From Bacteroidia bacterium (GTDB lineage: Bacteria; Bacteroidota; Bacteroidia; J057), in contig JAWKNO010000003.1 of the NCBI GenBank assembly GCA_041391665.1, positions 1,054,001 to 1,118,000 of the forward strand: a DNA stretch of 64,000 nt, given 5' to 3'. The notes beneath the pieces were generated by a model that had not been told where the DNA came from, ran no database searches, and saw only the letters and a program-made list of their open reading frames with translations. Below, piece after piece: positions 28,085 through 36,939 of the stretch. Position numbers and translations under genes: made by a program. How positions within the stretch are numbered: position 1 is the first letter of the stretch; every line of letters begins with the position of its first letter.

Positions 28085-28572
28085 GTGAAGTCTTTTGCCG
28101 GTCTTCGGATCGGAGAGAGCGTAAACATGCGCAAAGCAGATATATACGTGGAACGCAAATCTGTATTCATCAAAGCCGGTAAAGGAAAAAAAGACCGTTA
28201 TTCGGTGCTCTCCGATAAAATGGCCTGCCTGCTGGAAGAATACCTGCGCACTTATCGGCCCGCTTACTGGCTCTTCGAAGGGCAGGAAGGGGGGTAGTAC
28301 AGCAGCCGGAGCATTCAGCAGATTTTCTGGTACGCGGTAGAAAAAGCGGGAGCCAATCCATACTCGACCGTGCATACCCTCAGGCACTCCTTTGCAACCC
28401 ATCTGCTGGAGCGGGGCATGGACCTGCGGTATATTCAAAGCCTGCTGGGACACAGCAGCAGCGAAACAACAGAGATCTACACCCATACTTCGGCTTCGCT
28501 CATCACAAGTATCACACAAAAGCAAAAGAAAAACTTTGCAGCCCACTGGATTTTCTGGATATTGACTTATGA
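28085..28572 (+). pseudogene. Tyrosine recombinase (XerC-like integrase), truncated, with nonsense and frameshift
   Basis: Only the catalytic domain remains. Readable parts are GLRIGES (first catalytic Arg), KGKKDRYSVLS (beta-hairpin Lys), HTLRHSFATHLLERG (His and Arg), LGHSSSETTEIYTH (His and the Tyr nucleophile), and a tail SPLDFLDIDL reached only after a frameshift near 28533. An in-frame TAG at 28295-28297 falls where relatives usually have Gln. The N-terminal arm-binding half is missing, replaced upstream by unrelated DNA. The insertion characteristic of class IntI integrases is not apparent. It lies directly before the cassette-like array, in the same orientation. Confidence 0.85.
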
Positions 28573-28712
28573 AATTACTTGCCCTGATTCATCATCTGGA
28601 TTTGTCCATTTGCCTAACGCCTGTTCGTAGCGGGGTATTTTTGAAATCAGCGTTTGGAAGGAACTAAAGGTTGGGGAATAAAGAATAGGCGCTATATGGC
28701 GAGTAGCAAGAT

Positions 28713-28722
28713 GTTGGCACTC
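28713..28722 (+). other. First cassette boundary core (attI-like position)
   Basis: GTTGGCACTC is matched exactly by its reverse complement GAGTGCCAAC at 29194-29203, at the end of block 1. The 140 bp between the recombinase remnant and this core hold no gene and no clear palindrome, as expected for an attI-like zone. No binding sites were identified. Confidence 0.55.
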
Positions 28723-28740
28723 ATTGTAAAAAACGCTTCT

Positions 28741-29184
28741 ATGAAAATTTATTCCTTGATTATAGCGTTATCGGTTGGATTTAACTTCATGATTTATGGA
28801 CAGAGTCACCGTGATTCTTTGCAGACAAAAATTATCAGAGTGGATAATTTAAAGGATTTAGATAAATTGACTTTCAATTTTTGTGATTCGTTTTCTATCG
28901 AAGTTAATGGATTATATCCAGTCTTGGACACACTGCCTTCGTTGATAAATGATAGTACCTTGATAAAGGTTTTGTTAATTAAAAAGGGATTTACCCAAGT
29001 TGACTGGGGTTCTGGCAACTGGGAAAAAGGTCCAAGATTTTTATATTTAAAGTTTAAAAAAGGTGATTGTACCTGTAAGACATTTAAAAAGTATTACTAC
29101 AACAAAAAGATGAACGATGGATCTTATGATTTACGGATTTCTGAAAGAATGATTTGTAATTCTGATAAATTCATGGATGATTAA
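28741..29184 (+). CDS. Secreted hypothetical protein (cassette 1)
   Basis: 147 aa from the ATG at 28741, chosen because a signal peptide (MKIYSLIIALSVGFNFMIYG) begins there. A longer in-frame reading starts upstream of the cassette core. The mature part is small and charged, with one CTC motif near residue 118 and aromatic Lys-rich stretches. No family was recognised. It fills cassette 1 and ends 9 bp before attC1. Confidence 0.6.
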   Translation: MKIYSLIIALSVGFNFMIYGQSHRDSLQTKIIRVDNLKDLDKLTFNFCDSFSIEVNGLYPVLDTLPSLINDSTLIKVLLIKKGFTQVDWGSGNWEKGPRFLYLKFKKGDCTCKTFKKYYYNKKMNDGSYDLRISERMICNSDKFMDD

Positions 29185-29193
29185 AAAAACAAC

Positions 29194-29326
29194 GAGTGCC
29201 AACACGTGGTATAGTTTATTGCCGTTGCAGTGCCAGTTTTAAGGTTTTCACTTATATTAAAGTTCAGTGTAACTTGATAGGAAAGTGCTTCGAAATCGGC
29301 AACAAACCATACCACCAACGTTAGGT
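29194..29326 (+). other. attC-like site 1
   Basis: An imperfect palindrome of 133 bp. The left arm, GAGTGCCAAC then GTGGTAT-A-GTTT-A-TTGCCG, pairs with the right arm CGGCAA-C-AAAC-C-ATACCAC then GTTAGGTGCT, with G-T wobbles at the outer end. The loop of about 70 bp ends in AGTGCTTCGAAATCG, shared with attC8. The core GTTAGGT at 29320 fits GTTRRRY. Confidence 0.75.
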
Positions 29327-29344
29327 GCTAAAAAAATAGACGAA

Positions 29345-30115
29345 ATGATAGGTGCAATAATTGGAGACATAGTTGGGTCCAGGTTTGAGAAGAAGAATCT
29401 AAAAAGTAAGGACTTTGAATTGTTTACAAAACAATCAAGATTCACAGATGATACTGTACTAACCATTGCGATAGCCGATTGCATCCTAAATTCTAAAGGA
29501 TATGAAAAAACTGTAAAAAAATATGGAAGAACCTATCCATTTGCTGGTTACGGAGGGGCTTTTAAAAAGTGGTTGGCGGGAATAACCAGTGGCCCGTATA
29601 ATAGTTGGGGAAATGGCTCGGCTATGAGAGTAAGCCCAGTCGGATTTGCATTTGATGAAGTAGAAAAAGTTTTGGAAGAAGCTCGAAAGAGTGCTGTAAT
29701 AACACATAACCATGAAGAAGGCATTAAAGGGGCACAAGCAATTGCATTATCCGTATTTCTTGCAAAAAATGGAAGCAAAAAGCAAGAAATTAAAGAATTT
29801 ATAGAAGTTAAATTTGGTTATGATTTGAACAGAACGATAGATGAAATAAGGCTTGTTTACGAATTTGATGTTAGTTGTCAAGGAAGTGTACCAGAATCAA
29901 TAATTGCTTTTTTAGAGTCAGATAGTTTTGAAGACGCTATTAGAACGGCAATTTCGATTGGAGGAGATAGTGATACAATTGCATCTATGACAGGTGCAAT
30001 CTCAGAAGCATACTATAAATCGGTACCCCAAGAGTTTATAGAAAAGATGAATGAATATTTACCGAAAGAGTTCAGGAAAATAATTGAAGAATTCAAAAAC
30101 AAATACAGCACCTAA
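29345..30115 (+). CDS. ADP-ribosylglycohydrolase family protein (cassette 2)
   Basis: 256 aa from the ATG at 29345 (MIGAIIGDIVGSRFE). Enzymes of this family remove ADP-ribose from proteins (DraG, ARH) or small molecules using two Mg ions. Metal-binding motifs are FTDDTVLT near 37 and GGDSDTIASMTGAI near 214, with SWGNGSAMRVSP near 85. The stop codon lies inside the opening arm of attC2, the usual compact cassette layout. The substrate is unknown. It could counter an ADP-ribosylating toxin, but no such partner is adjacent. Confidence 0.9.
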   Translation: MIGAIIGDIVGSRFEKKNLKSKDFELFTKQSRFTDDTVLTIAIADCILNSKGYEKTVKKYGRTYPFAGYGGAFKKWLAGITSGPYNSWGNGSAMRVSPVGFAFDEVEKVLEEARKSAVITHNHEEGIKGAQAIALSVFLAKNGSKKQEIKEFIEVKFGYDLNRTIDEIRLVYEFDVSCQGSVPESIIAFLESDSFEDAIRTAISIGGDSDTIASMTGAISEAYYKSVPQEFIEKMNEYLPKEFRKIIEEFKNKYST

Positions 30116-30197
30116 CCCAGGCTTGCTGTCCATGCCGCCGAACAGCCAGCCCGCAAAGCCAACGCACGGCGGCACGGCAGCAAGCCAACCGTTAGCG
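30107..30197 (+). other. attC-like site 2
   Basis: A palindrome of 91 bp. Arms CTAAC...GGCTTGCTG...CCGCCG and CGGCGG...CAGCAAGCC...GTTAG pair almost fully. The opening AGCACCTAAC (30107-30116) is the exact reverse complement of the start of its own cassette (GTTAGGTGCT at 29320). The core is GTTAGCG at 30191. Confidence 0.8.
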
Positions 30198-30401
30198 GTC
30201 ATTGTAAAAGACGACAAGACAACTATAAAGCGACAGACAGAAAATGAAAAAAGCCAACGCTTCGACAAAATCAAAAGAGGTGCAACCCCGCCCACAAGCC
30301 GACACGCGGCTGCACCACATTTGCTTTTGCCCCATCGCACAAAGACCGTTCTTCGTAGCAAATCATTTCATAAAAGTCTACCTTTGAAAAAAAAATAAAA
30401 C
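30198..30401 (+). promoter_or_regulatory. Leader of cassette 3 with -7 element and small inverted repeat
   Basis: No gene is seen. GGTGCA and TGCACC form an inverted pair around a GC-rich stretch (about 30280-30318). TACCTTTG at 30379-30386 is a perfect -7 element 15 bp before the ATG of the first ChrB-type gene. No clear -33 TTG was found. Confidence 0.5.
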
Positions 30402-31265
30402 ATGAAATGGATAACAAGAGAACGACCAAAGATTGACCGCATTGCTTGTCCGTGGCTAATTAAAAGATTTATTGATAAAAATGCCGAAATAATTTATGTT
30501 CCCTTCAACGAAGTAATCACCAAAGCCAGTGAACTTAAAGCAACCCCGTTTGATGTGCCTGATGTAGAGTTCACACATTACAATGACCATTGCACATTTG
30601 ATTACTTCATTAAGAAATATAAAATTACAGACCCCGCACTTCATACAGTCGCAATTATTGTTCGAGGTGCTGATACTGATAGGCACGACATTGCAAATCA
30701 GTCAAGCGGGTTATGGGCAATATCCGCAGGACTTTCTCAAAATATAAAAGACGATCATCAATTATTGGAAAAAGGTTTTATTATTTATGATGCCTTATAC
30801 ACTTGGGCAAAATATTTACAAAATGAAATCCACACGCAAAGCCCATTTGAAAATTTATTGTTAGATGTTTTCAATAAATTTTTAAAAGAGAAAGCAGGAA
30901 CAAAAAAGAAAACGCCTTCATGGGCAAAAGAGTTGAAAGAAATCCTACAAGACCAGATTGACACGAACCTTGCGCTAAGCTTAAAAGAAATTTCAAAAAA
31001 CCTTGATGTCAATCCCTCCTACCTGTCAAGAGAATTTTCCAAATATTTTGAAGACCTTTCTTATGGTGAATACATTCGCAAATTGCGAATTGAAAAAGCC
31101 ATCCAGTTAATTCATTCTCCAAAGTATTCACTCACCGAAATTGCTTACCTCACAGGTTTTTCAGACCAAAGCCATTTCACACGCATCTTCAAAAAACACA
31201 CAGGTAAAAATCCTTCAGTTTTCAGAAAAAATATTCTGAAAAGTAAACCACATACAAAAAGTTAA
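30402..31265 (+). CDS. ChrB-type chromate-resistance domain fused to an AraC-type HTH
   Basis: 287 aa. Residues 1-135 form a ChrB C-terminal-type domain: RPKIDRIACPWLIKRFID, then CTFDYFIKKY, VRGADTDRHD and LWAISAGLSQNIKDDH. After a Lys-rich linker, residues 175-280 are an AraC-family double helix-turn-helix, with LSLKEISKNLDVNPSYLSREF and LTEIAYLTGFSDQSHFTRIFKKHTG. The fusion suggests a metal- or oxyanion-responsive regulator. No chrA transporter is present, so a chromate role is not shown. The first 40 bases are identical to those of the next gene, pointing to duplication. Confidence 0.85.
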   Translation: MKWITRERPKIDRIACPWLIKRFIDKNAEIIYVPFNEVITKASELKATPFDVPDVEFTHYNDHCTFDYFIKKYKITDPALHTVAIIVRGADTDRHDIANQSSGLWAISAGLSQNIKDDHQLLEKGFIIYDALYTWAKYLQNEIHTQSPFENLLLDVFNKFLKEKAGTKKKTPSWAKELKEILQDQIDTNLALSLKEISKNLDVNPSYLSREFSKYFEDLSYGEYIRKLRIEKAIQLIHSPKYSLTEIAYLTGFSDQSHFTRIFKKHTGKNPSVFRKNILKSKPHTKS

Positions 31266-31324
31266 TTCCGTTCTATTTTTTCAAAAACGATCTCATCAAA
31301 TTTGTATTCGCAAATTTATCAAGC

Positions 31325-31783
31325 ATGAAATGGATAACAAGAGAACGACCAAAGATTGACCGCATCGCTTGCCCGTGGTTAATCAAAAACTTTGTGGACA
31401 AAGAAGCAGAGTTTATTTATGTTCCAACTGAACAGGTGCTGACGAAAGCAAAAGAACTGGATGCAATTCCTTTTGACATTCCTAAAGTTGAGTATTCACA
31501 CGAAGGAGAGTTTTGCACCTTTGACACCATCATCAAGAAACACAATCTCACCGACCCTGCATTACATCAACTTGCAGTTATTGTCCGTGGTGCAGACACA
31601 GACCGTTTTGATTTAGCAAAACAAGCCGCGGGACTTTGGGCAATATCCGCAGGACTTTCTCACAACATAAAAGACGACCACGAAATGCTGAAAGTGGGAA
31701 TGAAAATTTATGATGCGCTTTACAGTTGGGCTAAATATGTTTCTGATGAACGCCACACATGGAATCCAAATCTTAAAGTATAA
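31325..31783 (+). CDS. ChrB-domain protein, standalone paralogue
   Basis: 152 aa consisting only of the ChrB-type domain, ending just after the region where the upstream gene continues into its HTH. The first 16 residues match the neighbour exactly, as does the motif cluster VRGADTDR and AAGLWAISAGL. Conserved Cys (IACPWL) and His residues could bind metal or oxyanion. It follows the fusion gene by 59 bp and is probably co-transcribed. Confidence 0.85.
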   Translation: MKWITRERPKIDRIACPWLIKNFVDKEAEFIYVPTEQVLTKAKELDAIPFDIPKVEYSHEGEFCTFDTIIKKHNLTDPALHQLAVIVRGADTDRFDLAKQAAGLWAISAGLSHNIKDDHEMLKVGMKIYDALYSWAKYVSDERHTWNPNLKV

Positions 31784-31830
31784 TGAGCAACAAAAAAATA
31801 AAATTATTAATTTACTAAAAGCAAAATAAA

Positions 31831-32325
31831 ATGAAATATATTATTTCTTTGATGGGTTTCTTGATGATACTTGGTTTCTCCTCAGCACAGCAAAAAACAA
31901 TCAAGCAGAGTAAAGTGCCACAAAATGTTCAGGATGCTTTAAAAACAAAATTTCCTGATGCAACAAAAAACAAATGGACGATTGAAAATAATTCATATAC
32001 CGCAAAGTGTAAACAGGGAAAGAAAAAACTTTATGCTGCTTTCAGTGCAGACGGAAAATGGTTGAAAACGACCGTTATCATTCAGTGGAAAGAAGTTCCT
32101 GAAGTAGTAAAAACAGCTTACAATATAAGCACCAATAAAAATGCTAATGAAAAATGGAAGACAGAAAAGGTTACACAAATTGATTCTTCTGATGGAACGA
32201 CAATATATGTTGTGGAAATGGATAATGAATGGTTTATTCCCTCTGATTCAGATGCGCCAAATGAAACATGCGAAATTTATATTTCTTCGACAGGAAAAAT
32301 AATTAAGACAATTAGAAAGGGATGA
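31831..32325 (+). CDS. Secreted PepSY-like (beta-lactamase-inhibitor-like) protein
   Basis: 164 aa with a signal peptide to about residue 19 (GFSSA-Q). Two repeats of the PepSY-like type follow: VPQNVQDALKTKFPDATKNKWTIE and VPEVVKTAYNISTNKNANEKWKTEK, each with a strand pair after it. Such periplasmic proteins are frequent in Bacteroidota and are often near envelope-stress or metal genes. The function is unknown. An A-rich leader precedes the ATG. It lies between the ChrB pair and the efflux operon. Confidence 0.78.
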   Translation: MKYIISLMGFLMILGFSSAQQKTIKQSKVPQNVQDALKTKFPDATKNKWTIENNSYTAKCKQGKKKLYAAFSADGKWLKTTVIIQWKEVPEVVKTAYNISTNKNANEKWKTEKVTQIDSSDGTTIYVVEMDNEWFIPSDSDAPNETCEIYISSTGKIIKTIRKG

Positions 32326-32414
32326 CCTGTAATTGTGATAAAGCCTGACGAATCATTGGGTAAAATATAAAGTTTTAATCGGCAAAATTGAGGACAAAAA
32401 ATAATTTTTAACAA

Positions 32415-33782
32415 GTGACAGATATTAAAATCACAAAGCCGTTTATCACATTGCTTGTTCTCCTTGTGACAACAAGCAATTTTCTTTTTGCACAGCAAAC
32501 AGGGTTATTGACTATCCAGGATGCCACACAGTTTGTAGCGAAAAACTATCCTGCATTAAAAGCAAAACAAGCTGACTTCAATGCAGCCGAAAAAAATATT
32601 TCTCTTGCTAAAATTTCACTTGTTCCTTCGTTGGATGCTTCGTATCAATTCAACTATTCAACTTACAACAACATCACGGGTTTGTTTTTTCCGCAGGGAA
32701 TTTTACCAATCAGTGGTCCGCCTTCGGCAACAAATAATTATTCGGGAACTGTTGGAAGTGCAGGAAGTTTATACATGAATTGGCAGCCCATCACTTTCGG
32801 ACTTCGGACAGCACAAATAAAATTAGCCAATGCAGATGCTTCCAATAAAAATTACGATTTGCAAAATGAAATTTTCAAACAGCAACTAAATCTTATCAGT
32901 GTTTACTTGGATGCACTTGTTACCGATGAAGTAGTAAAAGTGTATCAGGAAAATTTACAGCGGACAAATTTTAATTTCTCATTATCAAAATCTTTGACAG
33001 TTTCAGGTTTGCGACCCGGAGTTGACACTGCACTTTTCGCTGCTGAAAAAGCAAAAGCAGAAATTGATTTGATGAATGTTCAGAAACAATTTTCTGTTCA
33101 GCAAATTATTCTATCACAGCAGTTAGGTTCTGACAGCGTGAAAATTTCAATGGACACAACCTATTTTCATCATCTTCCAAAAGCATTTGACAACACTGCA
33201 AAAATTTCATCTCATCCTTTTTACAATCTTTATCTAAGTCAGGTTGAATATCAAAAAGCAAAAGAGAAAACTATCAAGTTAGATGTTCTTCCAAAATTAA
33301 ATTTGTGGGGAATAACTTATGCCAGAGGTTCGGGTGCAGGTTCAAATACACCGACTGATGGCTTTACTTTCAGTCGTTACAACTACGGTGCAGGTGTGCA
33401 ACTCACAATGCCACTACTCCATTTTGCCGATGTGAGATTAAAATATAAGCAACAACAATTCCTAACGCAATCGTTTGAAGAAAAATTAAATCAAGTTGAT
33501 TTGGATTTAAGAAAGCAACAGGAAATTTCTGACACCACTTATGCAAACGCAATCAGAATAATCAGCAAAACAGAAATTCAACTTTCCGCTTCGCAATATG
33601 CTTACAATGCAATGAAAGGAAGATACGAAGCGGGGCTTGCAAATTACGCTGACTTTATTCAGGCACAATATAATCTTGTAAAAAGTCAGACAGACTTGAA
33701 AAAAGCATATTGGGATGTTTGGAAAGCGTTGTTGAATGAAGCCGCAACAAAAGGTGATTTGAATATTTTTCTAAAAAACTAA
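32415..33782 (+). CDS. TolC-family outer-membrane efflux channel
   Basis: 455 aa starting at GTG (32415). A signal peptide ends near residue 26 (FLFA-Q). The mature protein shows the two-repeat TolC organisation with long amphipathic helices, such as QATDFNAAEKNISLAKI-like and LNQVDLDLRKQQEISDTTYANA. The conserved late segment is GRYEAGLANYADFIQAQYNLVKSQTDLKKAYWD. It would form the exit duct for the RND pump encoded 2 bp downstream. Together with the adaptor it makes a complete tripartite system. Confidence 0.9.
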   Translation: MTDIKITKPFITLLVLLVTTSNFLFAQQTGLLTIQDATQFVAKNYPALKAKQADFNAAEKNISLAKISLVPSLDASYQFNYSTYNNITGLFFPQGILPISGPPSATNNYSGTVGSAGSLYMNWQPITFGLRTAQIKLANADASNKNYDLQNEIFKQQLNLISVYLDALVTDEVVKVYQENLQRTNFNFSLSKSLTVSGLRPGVDTALFAAEKAKAEIDLMNVQKQFSVQQIILSQQLGSDSVKISMDTTYFHHLPKAFDNTAKISSHPFYNLYLSQVEYQKAKEKTIKLDVLPKLNLWGITYARGSGAGSNTPTDGFTFSRYNYGAGVQLTMPLLHFADVRLKYKQQQFLTQSFEEKLNQVDLDLRKQQEISDTTYANAIRIISKTEIQLSASQYAYNAMKGRYEAGLANYADFIQAQYNLVKSQTDLKKAYWDVWKALLNEAATKGDLNIFLKN

Positions 33783-33783
33783 A

Positions 33784-36700
33784 ATGCTGAAACTAATAAC
33801 ATCCGCTTTACGCAAACCCGTTACCATCATAGTTATTTTGTTGGGCATTGTGTTTTTTTCTGTAATGGCAATTCGTAAATTACCGATAGATATTTTACCA
33901 AAATTAGGAACACCGACAATTTATGTTGCCCAAACTTATGGAGGACTTTCTCCTTCGCAGATGGAAGGCTTTATAACATCCTATTACGAATATCATTTTC
34001 TTTACATCACAGGAATAAAAAATGTAGAAAGTAAAACTATTCAAGGTTTAACTTTAATCAAATTACAATTTCACGAAGGCACAGACATGGCAGCAGCAAT
34101 GGCAGAAGTAGATGCCTACGCAACCCGTTCCCGTTCCTTTATGCCACCCGGAACTTTGCCGCCTTTTATTATGCGTTACGATGCAGGTTCAGTTCCAGTC
34201 GGGCAATTAGTTTTCAGCAGCACAACCCATCCGCTAAATGAAATTCAGGATTTGGCTTTGTTCAAAGTGCGACCATTGTTTGCAGCACTTCCCGGAGTTT
34301 CAGCACCACCACCTTTCGGAGGCAATCAGCGTTCGGTAATTATTAAGGCAGACCCTGACCGTTTGAAAAGTTACAGCATTACACCCGATGAATTAGTAAC
34401 TGCAATTGCAAAAAACAATTCTATTTCACCTGCGGGAAATGTGCGTGTTGGCGATTACACAATGATAAGTCCGAGTAATTCTGTTGTTGACAATATTCAG
34501 GAGTTAGGAGATATTCCTCTGAAAGTTGGAAGCGGAACTTCTGTTTATGTCAGAGATGTTGCGACAGTTCAAAACGGTGCAGATGTAACAACGGGCTATG
34601 CTTTAATAAATGGAAAGCGTTCCGTTTATATTCCTGTTACAAAAAGAGCCGATGCTTCAACTTGGGATGTAGTTCAAAATATTAAAAAAGCATTGCCCGA
34701 TTTGCAAGCCGCAATTCCTGACGACATAAAAGTTTCTTACGAGTTTGACCAAAGCGGTTATGTAATTAATTCTCTTACGAGTTTAATCTTAGAGGGCTTG
34801 CTTGGTGCGTTGCTCACAGGTTTAATGGTTTTACTTTTTCTGCGTGACTGGCGTTCTGCATTAGTAGTTGTAATCACTATTCCGCTTGCTTTGCTTTCAG
34901 CAGTCGTTTGTCTTTACCTAATGGGGCAAACAATTAATGTAATGACTTTGGGAGGACTTGCACTTTCAATTGGCATTTTGGTTGATGAGGCGACTGTTAC
35001 AATCGAAAATATTCACAGTCATTTAGAATCTGGTAAACCAAAAGCAAGAGCCATTATAGATGCTTCAAAAGAAATATCATTGGCTAAGTTGCTAATTTTA
35101 CTGAGCATTTTGGCTGTGTTTGTTCCTTCTTTTTTTATGAGTGGTGCACCAAGAGCAATGTTTTTACCGCTGTCGCTTGCAGTTGGTTTTTCATTGATTG
35201 CATCTTTTTTACTCTCACAAACTTTCGTTCCCGTTTTTGCAAACTATATTTTATCCGACAAAAAACATTCAGCCGTTAATGATTGGTTTCAGAAAGTAAG
35301 AACACGGTTTGAAAATTTCTCCAATCGTTTTTCACGATATAATAAATATGTAGTCCTCACTTATTTTATTCCTGCATTACTCATTATTTTTCTTGCGTAT
35401 CATTTTATCGGAACAGAAATATTTCCCAAAGTGGATGCAGGACAATTTCAAGTAAGAGTGAGTATGCCTGCGGGAACACGAATAGAAAGAACAGAAGATG
35501 CAACGAAGAAAACACTTTCAATAATTGATTCGTTGGCAGGAAAAGGAAATGTAGAAATCACTTCTGCATTCGTTGGATTACAACCGCCAACCTATGCAAT
35601 CAATCCGATTTATTTATGGACAAGCGGACCGCAGGAAGCAGTGATAAAAGTTAATCTGAATAAAAATTCAGGAATCAGCATTGAAAAATTCAAAGAAAAA
35701 TTAAGAGAAAATTGTAAGCAACAAATTCCTTCTCTTAAACTTTCATTTGAGCCAGCCGACCTTGTTGACCAAGTGATGAGCCAAGGTTCTAACACTCCGA
35801 TTGAAGTGGTGATACAGGGAAAAAATCTTTCGCAGAGCCGTGATTATGCAGAGCAAATCAAAAAACAATTGGAAGGAATTTCTTATTTGCGAGATGTGCA
35901 GATAACACAGCAGTTAGATTACCCGACACTGCAAATAAATTATGACCGTGTGCGGACAGGACAAATGGGTTTGACTGTTGACGAAGCAAATAAATCATTG
36001 GTTGTAGGAACTTATTCAAGTCGTTTAACGCAACCCGTTTATTGGTTGGACAAAACAACAGGAACTTCTTATCAGGTGCAGGTAGAATATCCTCAATTCA
36101 AAATGAACAGTGCCGACCAGATTGAGCAAATTCCTGTTTCAACAAAAAATGGAAATGAAATTTTTCTTCGTGACATTGCCGACTGGAAAAAAATTACAAC
36201 ACCCGGAGAATATGACCGAATCAATCAGCAGCGTTATCTAACTGTTACTGCAAATCTCAATCACAAAGATTTAGGTTCGGCAATAAAAGATGTAGATGAA
36301 AAAATAAAAAACATTGGTGAGTTGCCGACAGGAATAAAAATTTATCAGCGTGGACAATCCGATTTACTAACTCAAACTTTGTTTGAACTTTCAACAGGTT
36401 TGTTGTTAGCCATCATAGTAATTTTTCTTTTGCTTGCAGCAAATTTTCAATCGTTCAAATTATCACTCAAAGTTCTTTCAGTAGTGCCTGCTGTAATTGC
36501 TGGTTCATGGTTACTTTTATTGTTGTGCGGAAAATCATTAAACATTCAATCGTTCATGGGAAGCATCATGGCAATTGGTGTTGCCGTATCAAACGCAATT
36601 CTTTTAGTGAGCAACGCAGAACAATTACGAAAACAAAATGCCGAGCATCCTAACTTCGGATTGGTTGCAGCTAAAAGCAGGTTGCGACCAATCTTAATGA

Positions 36701-36927
36701 CAACTTTTGCAATGATAGCGGGAATGATTCCAATGGCAATCGGCTTAGGAGAAGGAGGAGAACAAACTTCACCTTTAGGAATTGCAGTAATCGGAGGACT
36801 TATACTTTCAACAACCACCTCTTTATTTATCGTTCCCGGAATTTATCACAGCATCATCGGAACAAAAAAATATAAGAGTGGTTCGCTTGACCCTGACGAT
36901 GCTGAAAGCAAATATTTTAATTCATAA
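33784..36927 (+). CDS. RND efflux permease (AcrB/HAE1-like)
   Basis: 1,047 aa, the inner-membrane proton-driven pump. It starts with the typical cytoplasmic helix and TM1. Two large periplasmic loops flank the TM bundle. LSIGILVDEATVTIENIHSHL in TM4 carries the acidic relay position, and LLAANFQSFKLSL is the second-half counterpart. The substrate cannot be read from sequence. The ChrB-type regulators nearby hint at metals or oxyanions. The order TolC - pump - adaptor is reversed from the commonest adaptor-first order. Confidence 0.94.
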   Translation: MLKLITSALRKPVTIIVILLGIVFFSVMAIRKLPIDILPKLGTPTIYVAQTYGGLSPSQMEGFITSYYEYHFLYITGIKNVESKTIQGLTLIKLQFHEGTDMAAAMAEVDAYATRSRSFMPPGTLPPFIMRYDAGSVPVGQLVFSSTTHPLNEIQDLALFKVRPLFAALPGVSAPPPFGGNQRSVIIKADPDRLKSYSITPDELVTAIAKNNSISPAGNVRVGDYTMISPSNSVVDNIQELGDIPLKVGSGTSVYVRDVATVQNGADVTTGYALINGKRSVYIPVTKRADASTWDVVQNIKKALPDLQAAIPDDIKVSYEFDQSGYVINSLTSLILEGLLGALLTGLMVLLFLRDWRSALVVVITIPLALLSAVVCLYLMGQTINVMTLGGLALSIGILVDEATVTIENIHSHLESGKPKARAIIDASKEISLAKLLILLSILAVFVPSFFMSGAPRAMFLPLSLAVGFSLIASFLLSQTFVPVFANYILSDKKHSAVNDWFQKVRTRFENFSNRFSRYNKYVVLTYFIPALLIIFLAYHFIGTEIFPKVDAGQFQVRVSMPAGTRIERTEDATKKTLSIIDSLAGKGNVEITSAFVGLQPPTYAINPIYLWTSGPQEAVIKVNLNKNSGISIEKFKEKLRENCKQQIPSLKLSFEPADLVDQVMSQGSNTPIEVVIQGKNLSQSRDYAEQIKKQLEGISYLRDVQITQQLDYPTLQINYDRVRTGQMGLTVDEANKSLVVGTYSSRLTQPVYWLDKTTGTSYQVQVEYPQFKMNSADQIEQIPVSTKNGNEIFLRDIADWKKITTPGEYDRINQQRYLTVTANLNHKDLGSAIKDVDEKIKNIGELPTGIKIYQRGQSDLLTQTLFELSTGLLLAIIVIFLLLAANFQSFKLSLKVLSVVPAVIAGSWLLLLLCGKSLNIQSFMGSIMAIGVAVSNAILLVSNAEQLRKQNAEHPNFGLVAAKSRLRPILMTTFAMIAGMIPMAIGLGEGGEQTSPLGIAVIGGLILSTTTSLFIVPGIYHSIIGTKKYKSGSLDPDDAESKYFNS

Positions 36928-36939
36928 AATAATACACGA

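Noticed and set aside
28061..28546. 161-codon minus-strand ORF
   Set aside because: It is antisense to the recombinase pseudogene, whose catalytic motifs fix the true strand.
30084..30398. 104-codon ORF spanning attC2 and the cassette 3 leader
   Set aside because: It runs through the palindrome and out of any gene context. The palindrome explains the openness of the frame.
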